64,000 bases of DNA from Bacillus_I endophytica_A (GTDB lineage Bacteria; Bacillota; Bacilli; Bacillales; Bacillaceae_H): the NCBI RefSeq assembly GCF_026790145.1, contig NZ_JALAMS010000001.1:700719-764718 (forward strand). The letters are read 5' to 3'. Positions 25,787-34,578 of this stretch are shown piece by piece. The notes beneath the pieces were generated by a model that saw only the letters and a program-made list of their open reading frames with translations, did no database searches and was not told where the DNA came from. The translations under genes and the position numbers were made by a program. Each line of letters starts with the position of its first letter. Within the stretch, counting starts at the first letter, position 1.

Positions 25787-26344
25787 ATGGCAAAAGTACA
25801 GCTTGTTCCGTATGATGCACAGTGGCCAGAAAAGTTTAGAGTTCTGAAAGAACAGTTGGAGGAAAAGTTAGCACCAATGAAGGTTAGCATTGAGCATATT
25901 GGTAGCACTTCTGTACCAAATATGATGGCAAAACCAATAATTGACGTAATTGTAGGAGTGGAAAAAGAAGAAGAACTACAGTATGCTATTGATCCAATTC
26001 GAGAGCTTGGTTATACATATGTGCAACAATATGAAACCATTTTGCCAAATCGACGCTATTTCGTTCGATTTAAAGAGGAAGGTCTTCCGGACATTATCAG
26101 GGATGGAGATCGTGATTTTTCACAGGATGCCGATTTTCATCATGAAGCACATCTTCATGTTGTTGTAAAGGGGAGCAACTTATGGGAAAGGCATCTACAA
26201 TTTCGCGATATTTTAAGAAGTAGTGAAGACAGTTTAGAGGCATATGCTTCTGTTAAGCGAAAACTTGCACTTCGAGAATGGGAAAGTACAAATGAATACG
26301 CGAAAGCGAAAACGAGCGTCATTAAAGGAATTTTAAGTCGCTAG
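25787..26344 (+). CDS. GrpB family protein (UPF0157)
   Basis: 185 aa nucleotidyltransferase-fold protein. Family motif VSIEHIGSTSVPNMMAKPIIDVIVGV (about 34-60), with the GS and PxxD of the nucleotidyltransferase core, then RYFVRF and HLHVVVKGS. RBS GAGGGGGGAGAAAG. The family's biochemical role is poorly known. A second GrpB gene lies at 42871-43389. Confidence 0.88.
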   Translation: MAKVQLVPYDAQWPEKFRVLKEQLEEKLAPMKVSIEHIGSTSVPNMMAKPIIDVIVGVEKEEELQYAIDPIRELGYTYVQQYETILPNRRYFVRFKEEGLPDIIRDGDRDFSQDADFHHEAHLHVVVKGSNLWERHLQFRDILRSSEDSLEAYASVKRKLALREWESTNEYAKAKTSVIKGILSR

Positions 26345-26387
26345 ATTCAAGCACGCTGAAATTGTTATATTCATTTAACTTATTATA

Positions 26388-26421
26388 AAGCTCATGCGTC
26401 TAGACGCATGAGCTTTTTTAG
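26388..26421. terminator. bidirectional terminator
   Basis: Perfect 14-bp palindrome arms AAGCTCATGCGTCT / AGACGCATGAGCTT and T run, between convergent grpB-like and lipoprotein genes. Confidence 0.9.
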
Positions 26422-26838
26422 CTACGTAGGAGAATGAAGAGCAAGAATATGCTTTTTTCCACTTTGATCTTTGTACTGAACATAAAGGGCATAGTCTTCT
26501 TTTTTCCACTCTTGTTTTGTAAGAGTTCTACTAACGGTTTCACTTGTTTTTCCTTCTAGAAGCATTGAGTATACTTGTGTTGAAAACGTATTAGAAGGTT
26601 GAGTTGTTCCGTTTTTATTAAGCCAGAGAAGAGTGCCATGATCAAATAAAAGTTGAATATCTTTGGTTGTTTTATTGTGTAGTGAAGCCTCTATTGTGTA
26701 TTCTTCTGTTTTAGATTGATAGGAAATGTTTACCTCGGCTCTTAATATGCTATCTTCCACTTTTTGCTTCCGAGCTTGTCGATCATCCGAGCATCCAGCC
26801 AATACAATCACCACCCCAAAGATTAATAGGTATTTCAT
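26422..26838 (-). CDS. lipoprotein, BsuPI-like domain possible
   Basis: 138 aa. Type II signal peptide with lipobox VLAGC, lipidated C16. The mature part is beta-rich and contains 'EVNISYQ', 'HNKTTKDIQLLFDHGTLLWL', reminiscent of the intracellular proteinase inhibitor (BsuPI) immunoglobulin-like fold, but this is tentative. RBS AGGAGGC on the minus strand. Confidence 0.7.
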   Translation of the reverse strand: MKYLLIFGVVIVLAGCSDDRQARKQKVEDSILRAEVNISYQSKTEEYTIEASLHNKTTKDIQLLFDHGTLLWLNKNGTTQPSNTFSTQVYSMLLEGKTSETVSRTLTKQEWKKEDYALYVQYKDQSGKKHILALHSPT

Positions 26839-26895
26839 AAGAAAAAAGCCTCCTACTCTTACCCACTATCTTACTATACTTTACGTTACTCTACA

Positions 26896-26931
26896 CAAAA
26901 AAAACGTATAAGTCTTTTTAACTTATACGTT
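26896..26931 (-). terminator. rho-independent terminator (minus strand)
   Basis: Minus-strand reading: AACGTATAAGT / ACTTATACGTT stem, 7-base loop, then a run of eight T. It overlaps the stop codon of the 261-aa membrane protein. Confidence 0.85.
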
Positions 26932-27715
26932 ACACAGCATATGATTTTTGAATGGCTGCCTTTCGCTCTAGTGCAAGTTGTTCAAGCTGCTTCACTTTTG
27001 GAACTGTAAAAGCAAGAACAGAAAGAAAAAGAGCCCCAAAAATAAAAACATGAAATGGTTTTGTTATCTCTGCTTCAGTAGCAAGTTTTCTTCCTTGATC
27101 AAATAAAGAAAACAGGCTCTCGTTTGGAATAGGCATTGTAATAGAAACAATCATAAAAAGAACAAAAATAGCAGCTATATACAACATTCCATGTACAAGC
27201 CTTATGAAAGCAAGTCCTTTTTGTTCAGGTGCTGTTAAAAACATAGAAAGTTCCTGACCAGAACGGATCATATCGTCACTTTTTTCTTTGTATTCATAAG
27301 GGAAAAATAGCGCAATTCCCCAATAGTAGAAAAAGGATAAAAGAAGTCTTACAGCTTCTACAATTAAATAAAAGATAAAAGTGACTGTTACAGCCATTAA
27401 AAAGTAGTTTTCTGTAAAAATAGCTCCTGCAGATAACCAGATGGCTGCTGTTGAGAAGTAGAGAAACCGAGCTTGTTTGTTATAGCGTACGCTTTTAATA
27501 ACCCTTTTATCTGTAGCTAATAAAAATCCATTAATCAACAAAATAAGAAAGTTGACGAAAGCGCTTATATAATGCTCGGTAGAAAGTGGTTTAAACGTTA
27601 ATATCCCGATGTGTACGATATATGTAAAACTCAAGGCATAAAACGAAAAAGCCGTTGGTGAATCAAGGTATGAAACAGATGATAGGCGATGAGCTTTTTT
27701 TAGTGAACGAATCAA
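26930..27715 (-). CDS. multi-pass membrane protein, unknown function
   Basis: 261 aa with about seven hydrophobic helices (from about 22 to 245), a TTG start (27715) with AAAGGGGGG 11 bases upstream. I do not recognise the family. A cluster of acidic/charged residues (KEKSDDMIRSGQ) separates the membrane halves. The lipoprotein gene lies downstream on the same strand and may be read separately, given the terminator between. Confidence 0.65.
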   Translation of the reverse strand: MIRSLKKAHRLSSVSYLDSPTAFSFYALSFTYIVHIGILTFKPLSTEHYISAFVNFLILLINGFLLATDKRVIKSVRYNKQARFLYFSTAAIWLSAGAIFTENYFLMAVTVTFIFYLIVEAVRLLLSFFYYWGIALFFPYEYKEKSDDMIRSGQELSMFLTAPEQKGLAFIRLVHGMLYIAAIFVLFMIVSITMPIPNESLFSLFDQGRKLATEAEITKPFHVFIFGALFLSVLAFTVPKVKQLEQLALERKAAIQKSYAV

Positions 27716-28056
27716 TGTTTTTTCTTTCCCCCCTTTCTAGGATAGTTCCTAAAGGTACTTACATACAAGATAATATACAGCATGTGAAAAAACAATCGAC
27801 AAAATTTGTGAATAGACCAAGAAATCGTAAAAAATCTTCTTCTTTCTATAGTATTATAGATAAGGAGAAGAGGACAACAAAAAAGAGCAATAATTCACAA
27901 GCATTTCACGGAACTCTAATTTTTGATTGAAACATATGAAATAGGGAATAATATTTTTACTATGTCTAAAAAATAACATGAAATAATAAAAAATCTTTCA
28001 GTGAAAAGCGTTTCATACGCTATAGTAAAAACAAATACAGCAAGGGGGAACAATTG
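27716..28056. other. gene-free AT-rich interval upstream of HAD gene
   Basis: No convincing ORF. It holds possible sigma-A -10 elements (e.g. TATAGT at 28021-28026) and a near-palindrome TGAAAAGCGTTTCA at 28002-28015. Otherwise nothing recognisable. Confidence 0.4.
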
Positions 28057-28938
28057 ATGATTATTGCAATTGATATGGATGGAACATTATTAAATAGTGA
28101 AGGTAAGGTGCCTGCTGAGAATGTAGAAGCGATCAAGAATGCACAGCGTGCTGGGGTTAAGGTTGTCATTGCAACGGGAAGAAGCTATGAGGATGCAATG
28201 CGTCCTTTACAACCGTTCGATCTTAAACTTCCTAAGATTTGTGCAAACGGAGCAGACGTAAGAGATGAAGAAGGAAACGTTCTTCATCGCCAATCTCTAG
28301 AGGAGCAAGACATTCAAAATGCTATGAATCTTCGCTTCCATAACGATGAGGAAGTTTACTTTGAAATGTATGTGCAAGACGGTGTTTATACATATGAAAA
28401 TGCAGGAGATGTAATGAAAGCAGAAGCAGACCGGGTGAGAAGCTCCAATGAAAAAATTTCTCGCTTTGAACTTGATCTTTTAGCTGCCAAACAGTCACAG
28501 CAGGCTGGCGTTACCTTTTTACCAAAAGAAGAGCTTATGAAAAAAGCGCTCCAAGAAGATACTAATATTTTTAAATTCCTCTTTTTCTCCTTCGACTTAA
28601 ACAAGCTGCAAGTTGTAAAAGATGAATTAGGAAAAAGCGACAACGTAGCTATTAGCTCATCTGCTTTGCATAACGTGGAGGTCAACCACTTGAAGGCAAC
28701 AAAGGGAATTGCGCTTCGTAAAATGGCAGAGCATTTAAAAGTTGATATGAAACATTCAGTCGCTATTGGAGACAATCGCAACGATATTAGTATGTTTAAT
28801 GAAGCAGCTACAAGTTTTGGAATGGGAAATGGAGATCCTGAAGTGCAGTCATTATGTGACTATGTAACCGAAACAAATGATAATAATGGAGTAGCAAAAG
28901 CGATTGAGAAAGTATTAAAAAGTTCTCTAAAAGCATAA
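28057..28938 (+). CDS. Cof-type HAD-IIB family hydrolase
   Basis: 293 aa from ATG 28057 with AAGGGGG 8 bases upstream (TTG 28054 is a worse start). HAD motif I IAIDMDGTLLN (D6, D8), motif III region and motif IV IGDNRNDISMF are intact with a C2B cap between. Cof-type proteins are sugar-phosphate or nucleotide phosphatases; the substrate is unknown. Confidence 0.9.
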   Translation: MIIAIDMDGTLLNSEGKVPAENVEAIKNAQRAGVKVVIATGRSYEDAMRPLQPFDLKLPKICANGADVRDEEGNVLHRQSLEEQDIQNAMNLRFHNDEEVYFEMYVQDGVYTYENAGDVMKAEADRVRSSNEKISRFELDLLAAKQSQQAGVTFLPKEELMKKALQEDTNIFKFLFFSFDLNKLQVVKDELGKSDNVAISSSALHNVEVNHLKATKGIALRKMAEHLKVDMKHSVAIGDNRNDISMFNEAATSFGMGNGDPEVQSLCDYVTETNDNNGVAKAIEKVLKSSLKA

Positions 28939-29049
28939 GAAACAAACATGAGCTGTTTTTCCTTATTTTACACAAAATAGGGCTTTGACAGCTCATGCTC
29001 TCTTTGGTATTATAACGTAGTAAAAATAATATAAATCCTCACTCTTTCT

Positions 29050-29234
29050 CGGTGAGGTAGAGGTTGCGCGTATTAGGAGTAACATATGGGAAGCAAGTGG
29101 AGCTTATGAACATATGTGAAAGGAATGAGCGCCGAAGCTTATAAAAAACCACTTTTTTTATAAGCTGGGCCTGTATTAAATAAGTACAGGACTGCCACAA
29201 GTTTTTGTGGAGGGCTATCAGAGAGATATGGCAG
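29050..29234 (+). promoter_or_regulatory. lysine riboswitch (L box)
   Basis: The conserved lysine-aptamer blocks occur in order: GGTGAGGTAGAGGTTGCGCG with AGTAACA; GAAAGGAATGAGCGCCGAAGC; AGCTGGGCCTG; ACTGCCACAAGTTTTTGTGGAGGGCTATC; and the closing ATGGCAGAGTG. This is the well-characterised L box that senses lysine. It precedes an intrinsic terminator and an APC permease, so lysine should switch transcription off. Confidence 0.93.
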
Positions 29235-29243
29235 AGTGAATGC

Positions 29244-29272
29244 AAAAGTATGGGCATTTCCATACTTTTTTA
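29244..29272 (+). terminator. intrinsic terminator of the lysine riboswitch expression platform
   Basis: 10-bp stem AAAAGTATGG / CCATACTTTT with a 6-base loop and T run, between aptamer and permease start. Confidence 0.85.
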
Positions 29273-29313
29273 TTTTGTCTGCTAAAAATTACTTATTGGA
29301 GGATTTTTGCAGC

Positions 29314-30723
29314 ATGGAACAAACGAAAAAATGGGGCTTTTGGCTCTTAACAGCTTTTGTTGTTGGAAACATGGTAGGATCAGGAATTTTCATGCTTCCA
29401 AGTACGCTTGCACAAGTGGCAAGTCCACTTGGCGTTATGACAGCATGGGCTGTTACTGGGTTTGGTGTGTTAATGCTTGCCCTAACTTTTGGAACGCTAT
29501 CAATTCGAAAACCAGAGCTACAAGCGGGACCGCAGAGTTATGCGAGAGCGCTATTTGAAAATAAAAAAACAGGTGATGTAGCAAGTTTTACAACCGTTTG
29601 GGGATATTGGGTAGCAAACTGGATTAGCAACGTAGCGATTATTACAAGTTTTGCAGGTTATTTATCTACTTTTCTACCGATTATGAGAGACGGTCGAGTA
29701 TTATTTCATGTTGGATCTCAACCAATTGAATTAGGGAAGCTTATTACTTTTGTAGTTTGCTCTATCTTCTTATGGGGAACTCATACCATCTTAGTTACAA
29801 GTATGAATGCAGCAGGTAAACTGAATTTTGTTACGACATTTTCAAAAGTCATGGGATTCGCTCTTTTCATTATTGCTGGGTTATTTGCTTTTCAGTTCTC
29901 CACAATGGGAAGTTTTTATTATCCTGTTGAGAGCACAGATGGAGGAAATCCGCTTGGACTTTCGAGTCAAGTATACAATGCCGCTATTTCAACACTATGG
30001 GCATTTGTTGGTATTGAGTCAGCCGTTATTTTATCAGGTCGAGCATCTTCACAGCGCGATATTAAAAAGGCCACTGTTGCAGGTGTAACAATTGCTATTA
30101 TTATTTATATGACAATTACAATAATTACAATGGGGGCACTCCCACATAGTGAACTTCAAGCATCAGATAAGCCTTTCGTAGATGTTTTAAACGTTTTAAT
30201 TGGTCGTGGCGGCAGTATCATTATGGCACTTCTTGCACTTGTCTCCTTGTTTGGATCAATGCTTGGGTGGATCTTATTAAGTTCAGAAGTTCCATACAGA
30301 GCAGCTCGTGAAGGAAACTTTCCAGCCTTTTTTGCAAAGACAAACAAAAAAGGAAGCCCAAGTAATGCTTTACTTGTAACGAATATTATGTCTCAAATCT
30401 TTATTTTTTCAACTGTTTCAGGAACGATTAGTCAAGCGTATTCTTTCTTAACAACATCATCAACGCTTGCTTATCTTATCCCATACTTAATTTCAACTAT
30501 TTATTTCTTAAAAGTTGTCATTAAAGGTGAAACATACGCAGAACTAGGTGGAAAATCTTCACGCATAAAAGACGGAATTATTGCGGGTCTTGCATTCATT
30601 TATGCGGCATGGGTTATTATTTCCGGAACTGCAGATATGAAAACTTTTTCTTTAGGAATTGGTCTCTTTTTAATCGGAATTGTATTTTATCCGCTTGTAA
30701 AGCGTAAAGGAAAAAAACAATAA
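29314..30723 (+). CDS. APC family amino acid permease under lysine riboswitch (YvsH-like)
   Basis: 469 aa from ATG 29314 (TTGGAGGAT upstream); an in-frame extension to 29236 would lie inside the riboswitch terminator. About 12 transmembrane helices; first helix has the APC motif VVGNMVGSGIFMLPSTLA. Riboswitch control implies lysine import. The closest named relative is B. subtilis YvsH; ArcD-like basic amino acid antiporters are related, so exchange with another amine is possible. Confidence 0.9.
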   Translation: MEQTKKWGFWLLTAFVVGNMVGSGIFMLPSTLAQVASPLGVMTAWAVTGFGVLMLALTFGTLSIRKPELQAGPQSYARALFENKKTGDVASFTTVWGYWVANWISNVAIITSFAGYLSTFLPIMRDGRVLFHVGSQPIELGKLITFVVCSIFLWGTHTILVTSMNAAGKLNFVTTFSKVMGFALFIIAGLFAFQFSTMGSFYYPVESTDGGNPLGLSSQVYNAAISTLWAFVGIESAVILSGRASSQRDIKKATVAGVTIAIIIYMTITIITMGALPHSELQASDKPFVDVLNVLIGRGGSIIMALLALVSLFGSMLGWILLSSEVPYRAAREGNFPAFFAKTNKKGSPSNALLVTNIMSQIFIFSTVSGTISQAYSFLTTSSTLAYLIPYLISTIYFLKVVIKGETYAELGGKSSRIKDGIIAGLAFIYAAWVIISGTADMKTFSLGIGLFLIGIVFYPLVKRKGKKQ

Positions 30724-30728
30724 AGTAT

Positions 30729-30763
30729 GAAAAGCTGAGGGGAACTTTCCTTCAGCTTTTTTT
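30729..30763 (+). terminator. rho-independent terminator
   Basis: AAAAGCTGA / TCAGCTTTT stem with additional pairs in the loop and T run, after the permease. Confidence 0.7.
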
Positions 30764-30843
30764 ATGGATGAAAAGGCAGTGTTCTGAATAGTGTTTATCA
30801 AGTGATAAAAAGTGGAATACAAGGTGAAGAAGGAGGAATAACG

Positions 30844-31294
30844 ATGAAATATCTTATTATAAGCGCTATTAATCTTTTAGCATTCTTATTTATGATCAGT
30901 ACAAATTACTTTTTTCCAGAAAGCCGCAACGTGTCTAAAATCTCGGACAGCATCAATGCTTTTATAACACCAGCTGGCTACGCCTTTTCAATTTGGGGCC
31001 TCATTTTTCTTCTTTTAGCTCTTTATGCTATTCGTCAATTTTTTGCCAAAGGGATAGACAAGGAAATTTAGGAAAGAGTTGGCCTTTGGTTTGCACTTAA
31101 CGTAATTTTTAATTCTCCTCCTTTTAATGTCAATTGCAAGCAGCTATCCTGAGCACATTAAAGAAGGAACAGGACATAATATTATTATGATTCATATTGT
31201 GCCGCAAATGCTTCCACTGCTTCTTTTAGTTATTGCTTATATACAAAAAAAGATAAGGAAAAACAAAGAGCATAAAAGTACGCGCCTTTCGTAA
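30844..31294 (+). pseudogene. decayed TspO/MBR-like (tryptophan-rich sensory) protein gene
   Basis: ATG 30844 follows a strong site (AAGGAGGAATAAC). The first 75 codons give a TspO/MBR-like N-terminus with NAFITPAGYAFSIWGLIFLLLA. A TAG at 31069-31071 interrupts it, but the same frame then continues ERVGLWFALNVIFN as if it once read through, and is shortly lost. Another frame then supplies SYPEHIKEGTGHNIIMIHIV and ends at 31294, with a membrane helix but no TspO resemblance. I read it as a stop-plus-frameshift or deletion-fused pseudogene. Confidence 0.6.
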
Positions 31295-31340
31295 TGTGTG
31301 CTATAGTGACAAAGTCAAACACTTAGAAGGAGGAATTACA

Positions 31341-31787
31341 TTGGCTAAACATCCTTTTCAATTAGAAGCCGTTTGGAATGGAGGAAGAAACAGCGACGGG
31401 CATATTGAAGCAGGGAATTTAAAGTCTTCTATTTCGATTCCAAAAGAAATGGGCGGCCCTGGAGTTGGAACAAATCCTGATGAAATGCTGCTCGGAGCAG
31501 CTGCAACATGTTATGTGATAACACTTGCTGCTATGCTTGAGAGAGCAGACATTGGGGTAGAGAGTTTAACTCTTCATTCAGATGCTGTTGTGGATGTTAC
31601 AAACAACATCTTTACATATGAAAGCATAACGCATAAGCCTGTTATTACATTAAAAGCGGAATCAACTCCTCTTCAAGTTGAGAAAGCGCGTCGTCTAGCA
31701 CATAAAGCAGAAGAGTCATGTATGATTTCAAGAGCTTTAGCTGGAAATGTAAAATTAGCAACAGAAGAAACTGTTCGGGTAGTTTGA
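31341..31787 (+). CDS. OsmC family peroxiredoxin
   Basis: 148 aa from TTG 31341 with AAGGAGG upstream (an in-frame extension begins at 31296, lacking a site). OsmC/Ohr fold with the two redox Cys, C57 in AAATCYVITLAAM and C127 in EESCMISRAL. Expected cytosolic thiol peroxidase acting on organic or fatty-acid hydroperoxides. It appears to be of the SACOL1771-type subgroup. A terminator follows. Confidence 0.88.
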   Translation: MAKHPFQLEAVWNGGRNSDGHIEAGNLKSSISIPKEMGGPGVGTNPDEMLLGAAATCYVITLAAMLERADIGVESLTLHSDAVVDVTNNIFTYESITHKPVITLKAESTPLQVEKARRLAHKAEESCMISRALAGNVKLATEETVRVV

Positions 31788-31824
31788 AAAAGGATGATCC
31801 CTATATGGGCTCATCCTTTTTTTA
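31787..31824 (+). terminator. rho-independent terminator
   Basis: AAAAGGATGA / TCATCCTTTT stem with a 13-base loop and T run after the OsmC gene. Confidence 0.85.
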
Positions 31825-31890
31825 TATCTGTTGAGGAACATATGTTCTTTTGGTAAGATAAAGGGAAAGCGATATTAAAGGAAGATGCTC

Positions 31891-33135
31891 ATGAAATCGA
31901 TGTATCCAAAAAAGGGACGCGTTATTTTACATATTGATGCAAATGCTTTTTTCGCCTCTGTTGAAATTGCGAACAATCCATCTTTGAGAGACAAACCAGT
32001 TGCAGTAGCAGGAACGAAGCGAAGAGGAATTATTTTAACGTGCAATTATGAAGCGAGAAAATATGGAATTTATACAACAATGCCTTTGTGGGAGGCAAGG
32101 AAGAAATGTCCAGAGCTTGCTGTTTGCACGCCTAACTTTTCTCTGTACCGAGAAGCATCCCTAAACCTTTTCACCTATTTATCAACGATAAGCTCGTTGC
32201 TTGAACCTGCTTCAATTGATGAAGGGTACTTAGACATTACGAACTGTCATGAGCTTGGTACGCCTGTTGAAATTGCTGAAAGAATTAGAAGAGACATTTT
32301 ACAAAAATACGATTTGCCTGTTTCAATCGGAATTGCACCGAACAAATTTTTAGCAAAAACGGCTTCTGATTTTAAAAAACCGCTTGGCATTACTATTTTA
32401 AGAAAAAGAGATGTTCAAAAAGAGCTGTGGCCAAAGACGGTACATGAAATGCACGGCATTGGCAAAAAAACGGCTGAAAAGCTTCACAGTATTGGGATTC
32501 AAACGATAGGGGACCTTGCTCGGGAAGAAGAGAGGAAGTTATCTTCTTTACTTGGTATTCTAGGACCACAGCTAAAAAAGCGTGCAAATGGAATAGATGA
32601 ACGCCCTGTTGATCCTGATGCGGCAGCAACAGTAAAAAGCATAGGAAATTCAACAACGCTTGCCTTTAATAGTGACGATGATGAACTACTATTAAACACG
32701 TTAAATAGCTTGTCTCAAACGGTTAGCAAACGAATGAAATTGAGAAATACGGTAACAGACGATATCCAAATTACGATACGGTACGCCAATTTCCAAACTG
32801 TAACAAGAAGTCAGCAATTGATGAATCCAATTGAAGAGAAAGAAGATATTTTTCAAGTTGCTTCTTCTTTGTTTGACAAACACTGGAACGGTTCTCCTGT
32901 ACGCCTTCTTGGTGTAACAGCTCTTCGGGTTGAAGAAAAAGAGCAATCATTAAAACAGCTTAGCTTGTTTACATATGAAAATGAAATCCAAGATGAAGAA
33001 ATTTTAGACGTTGTAGAAGATATTAATAAAGAATTTGATAGGACGCTTTTACATCGAGGAGTTCATCATATTCAAAAATCTTCTTCTTTTGAAGAAAACT
33101 TCAAGAAAAAATATGGAGCATGGAAAAAGCGCTAA
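31891..33135 (+). CDS. dinB: DNA polymerase IV
   Basis: 414 aa from ATG 31891 (AAAGGAAG 6 bases upstream; ATG 31885 has zero spacing). Y-family translesion polymerase with D16 (HIDANAFFASVE), D110/E111 (SIDEGYLDI), HhH region (HGIGKKTAEKLHSIGIQTIGDL) and little-finger domain. The C-terminal QLSLF matches the beta-clamp-binding motif. Bypasses lesions and extends misaligned ends. No LexA box was identified by eye. Confidence 0.95.
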   Translation: MKSMYPKKGRVILHIDANAFFASVEIANNPSLRDKPVAVAGTKRRGIILTCNYEARKYGIYTTMPLWEARKKCPELAVCTPNFSLYREASLNLFTYLSTISSLLEPASIDEGYLDITNCHELGTPVEIAERIRRDILQKYDLPVSIGIAPNKFLAKTASDFKKPLGITILRKRDVQKELWPKTVHEMHGIGKKTAEKLHSIGIQTIGDLAREEERKLSSLLGILGPQLKKRANGIDERPVDPDAAATVKSIGNSTTLAFNSDDDELLLNTLNSLSQTVSKRMKLRNTVTDDIQITIRYANFQTVTRSQQLMNPIEEKEDIFQVASSLFDKHWNGSPVRLLGVTALRVEEKEQSLKQLSLFTYENEIQDEEILDVVEDINKEFDRTLLHRGVHHIQKSSSFEENFKKKYGAWKKR

Positions 33136-33156
33136 ACATAATTGTTTAGCGCTTTT
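33125..33156. terminator. bidirectional terminator
   Basis: AAAAGCGCTAAAC / GTTTAGCGCTTTT stem around ATAATT, between convergent dinB and ylmA. Confidence 0.88.
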
Positions 33157-33940
33157 CTTGTTGAAGAATTTTAACGTAAGTTCTTCCGTTTTCTGTTTGA
33201 GCTTCAAGAGGAACGTTGAAAAAGGTTGATAACGTTTTAGAGGTTAAAAGCTCTTCCTTATTTCCTTGAGCATAGATCTCTCCATCTTTTAACAAACAAG
33301 TTTTGTTAAAAACAGGTAAAATTTCTTCGATATGATGTGTTACATAAATTAAGGTCGGACCATCCTCAAGACATGCTAGTGTTTCAATACTTTCTAAAAA
33401 TGCTTCACGTGAAAGTAAATCAAGGCCATTGCATGGTTCATCAAGAATGAGAAGCTTGGGATTTGCCATAAGAGCTCGTGCAATAAGCACCTTTTGCTTT
33501 TCACCCTGTGAGCAGATACCATACTCTCGGGCTGCTAGACCTTTGATTCCAAGCATCCTCATAAGCTCAGTCGCTTTTTCAAAATCTGCCTCTTCTGTTT
33601 GGTCATATAATCCAATAGAAGCGAATTTTCCGCTTACAATAACTTCCTCACAGAGCACTGTTGAAGAAAATCGTTCGCTAAGAGAGGAGCTAACAATTCC
33701 AATATGCTTGCGAAGCTCTTGTAAATTAACGCGACCAAACGTTTCTCCAAGAACAGAAATGCTTCCTTTTGTTGGCCAAAGATAGCCGTTAATCATATTT
33801 AAAAGTGTCGTTTTCCCAGAGCCGTTTCGACCAACAAGTGCCCAGTGTTCACCTTCCTGTATTGTCCAGCACACATTTTTAATAATTGGCTGCTTTTGTC
33901 TGATCCATGAAATATTGTCTAGCGAAATAACGGTATTCAT
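33146..33940 (-). CDS. ylmA: ABC transporter ATP-binding protein, YlmA family
   Basis: 264 aa from the ATG at 33940 (AGGAGGAAC on the minus strand). Walker A GRNGSGKTT, signature 'CSQGEKQ' (a Gln/Glu variant of LSGGQ), Walker B LLILDEPCNGLD and H-loop histidine 'VTHH' are present. No permease is adjacent. YlmA is an orphan ATPase in B. subtilis; its substrate is unknown. Confidence 0.85.
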   Translation of the reverse strand: MNTVISLDNISWIRQKQPIIKNVCWTIQEGEHWALVGRNGSGKTTLLNMINGYLWPTKGSISVLGETFGRVNLQELRKHIGIVSSSLSERFSSTVLCEEVIVSGKFASIGLYDQTEEADFEKATELMRMLGIKGLAAREYGICSQGEKQKVLIARALMANPKLLILDEPCNGLDLLSREAFLESIETLACLEDGPTLIYVTHHIEEILPVFNKTCLLKDGEIYAQGNKEELLTSKTLSTFFNVPLEAQTENGRTYVKILQQEKR

Positions 33941-34122
33941 TGCTGTTCCTCCTACCAAAAAATAAAAGTCTATTAGTATAGTTTACTTTATTTTCTGAAT
34001 TCGTCCAGCTTACCGTTTCCAAAAAGGCTATGTTGAGTCAATATCTATATAGTGTGTGATTTGGATTCCTTTCCATAGTGTCATTCTTTTCATACATATC
34101 ATCACCTTTCAAAATGGATTTA

Positions 34123-34263
34123 TTAGTTGTGGTAGTAATAGTTAATAATCTTATCGTGCTGTTCTTTCATAATCTTTTCTACAAACTCGTTGTACTCGAT
34201 TTCTTCGTTTGTATACTTCCGCTTTTTAAATGAAATGGTAAAAAATATTAAGTTGAGTGTCAT
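34123..34263 (-). CDS. YrzI-family-like small protein
   Basis: 46-aa ORF with a textbook site AAAGGAGGTGAAAAG just before ATG. It begins MTLNLIFFTISFKKRKYTNEE, a hydrophobic run then basic/acidic tail, as in the short YrzI-type proteins of Bacillus. Too short for routine ORF calling. Follows two minus-strand hairpins (34290-34352). Confidence 0.55.
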   Translation of the reverse strand: MTLNLIFFTISFKKRKYTNEEIEYNEFVEKIMKEQHDKIINYYYHN

Positions 34264-34289
34264 TCTTTTCACCTCCTTTTAAAGTAAAA

Positions 34290-34311
34290 AGCCACGAGAA
34301 TACTCATGGCT
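34290..34311 (-). terminator. hairpin, possible terminator (minus strand)
   Basis: Minus strand: AGCCATGAG / CTCGTGGCT stem (one wobble) followed by a T tract. Confidence 0.5.
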
Positions 34312-34325
34312 TTAAACATAATAAA

Positions 34326-34352
34326 GCCACAGAACATCATCCGTCCTGTGGC
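34326..34352 (-). terminator. hairpin, possible terminator (minus strand)
   Basis: Minus strand: GCCACAG / CTGTGGC with a 13-base loop and TTTATT after it. It lies directly upstream of the hairpin at 34290, making a tandem pair. Confidence 0.45.
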
Positions 34353-34375
34353 GTAGAATGTGAAAAGAATAAAAC

Positions 34376-34450
34376 TTATTTCACTCCACGGAAGGTCGGA
34401 TGGAATACAGAAAAACGGCAGCAATCAAGAGTATGCATAAACTTTTTCAT
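34376..34450 (-). CDS. very small ORF with strong ribosome site, leader-peptide-like
   Basis: 24-codon ORF starting MKKFMHTLDCCRFSVFH, preceded by AAGGAGGTCGAC on the minus strand and followed by two hairpins. A Cys pair and length suggest a leader peptide or a tiny membrane-free protein. Could be chance despite the strong site. Confidence 0.35.
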   Translation of the reverse strand: MKKFMHTLDCCRFSVFHPTFRGVK

Positions 34451-34578
34451 AAATGTCGACCTCCTTGGAATTTTTTTCTTAACGATGTAATTATATAGAA
34501 AAATCAGAAAAAGGTAAAGGTATTTTTGAAAAAATAGGCAAAAAGGGTAGAAATTATAAAAGGTTTCTAAGAAAATAG

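Noticed and set aside
28002..28015. TGAAAAGCGTTTCA as a cre site before the HAD gene
   Set aside because: The central CG is displaced by one base compared with TGWAANCGNTNWCA, so it fails the consensus.
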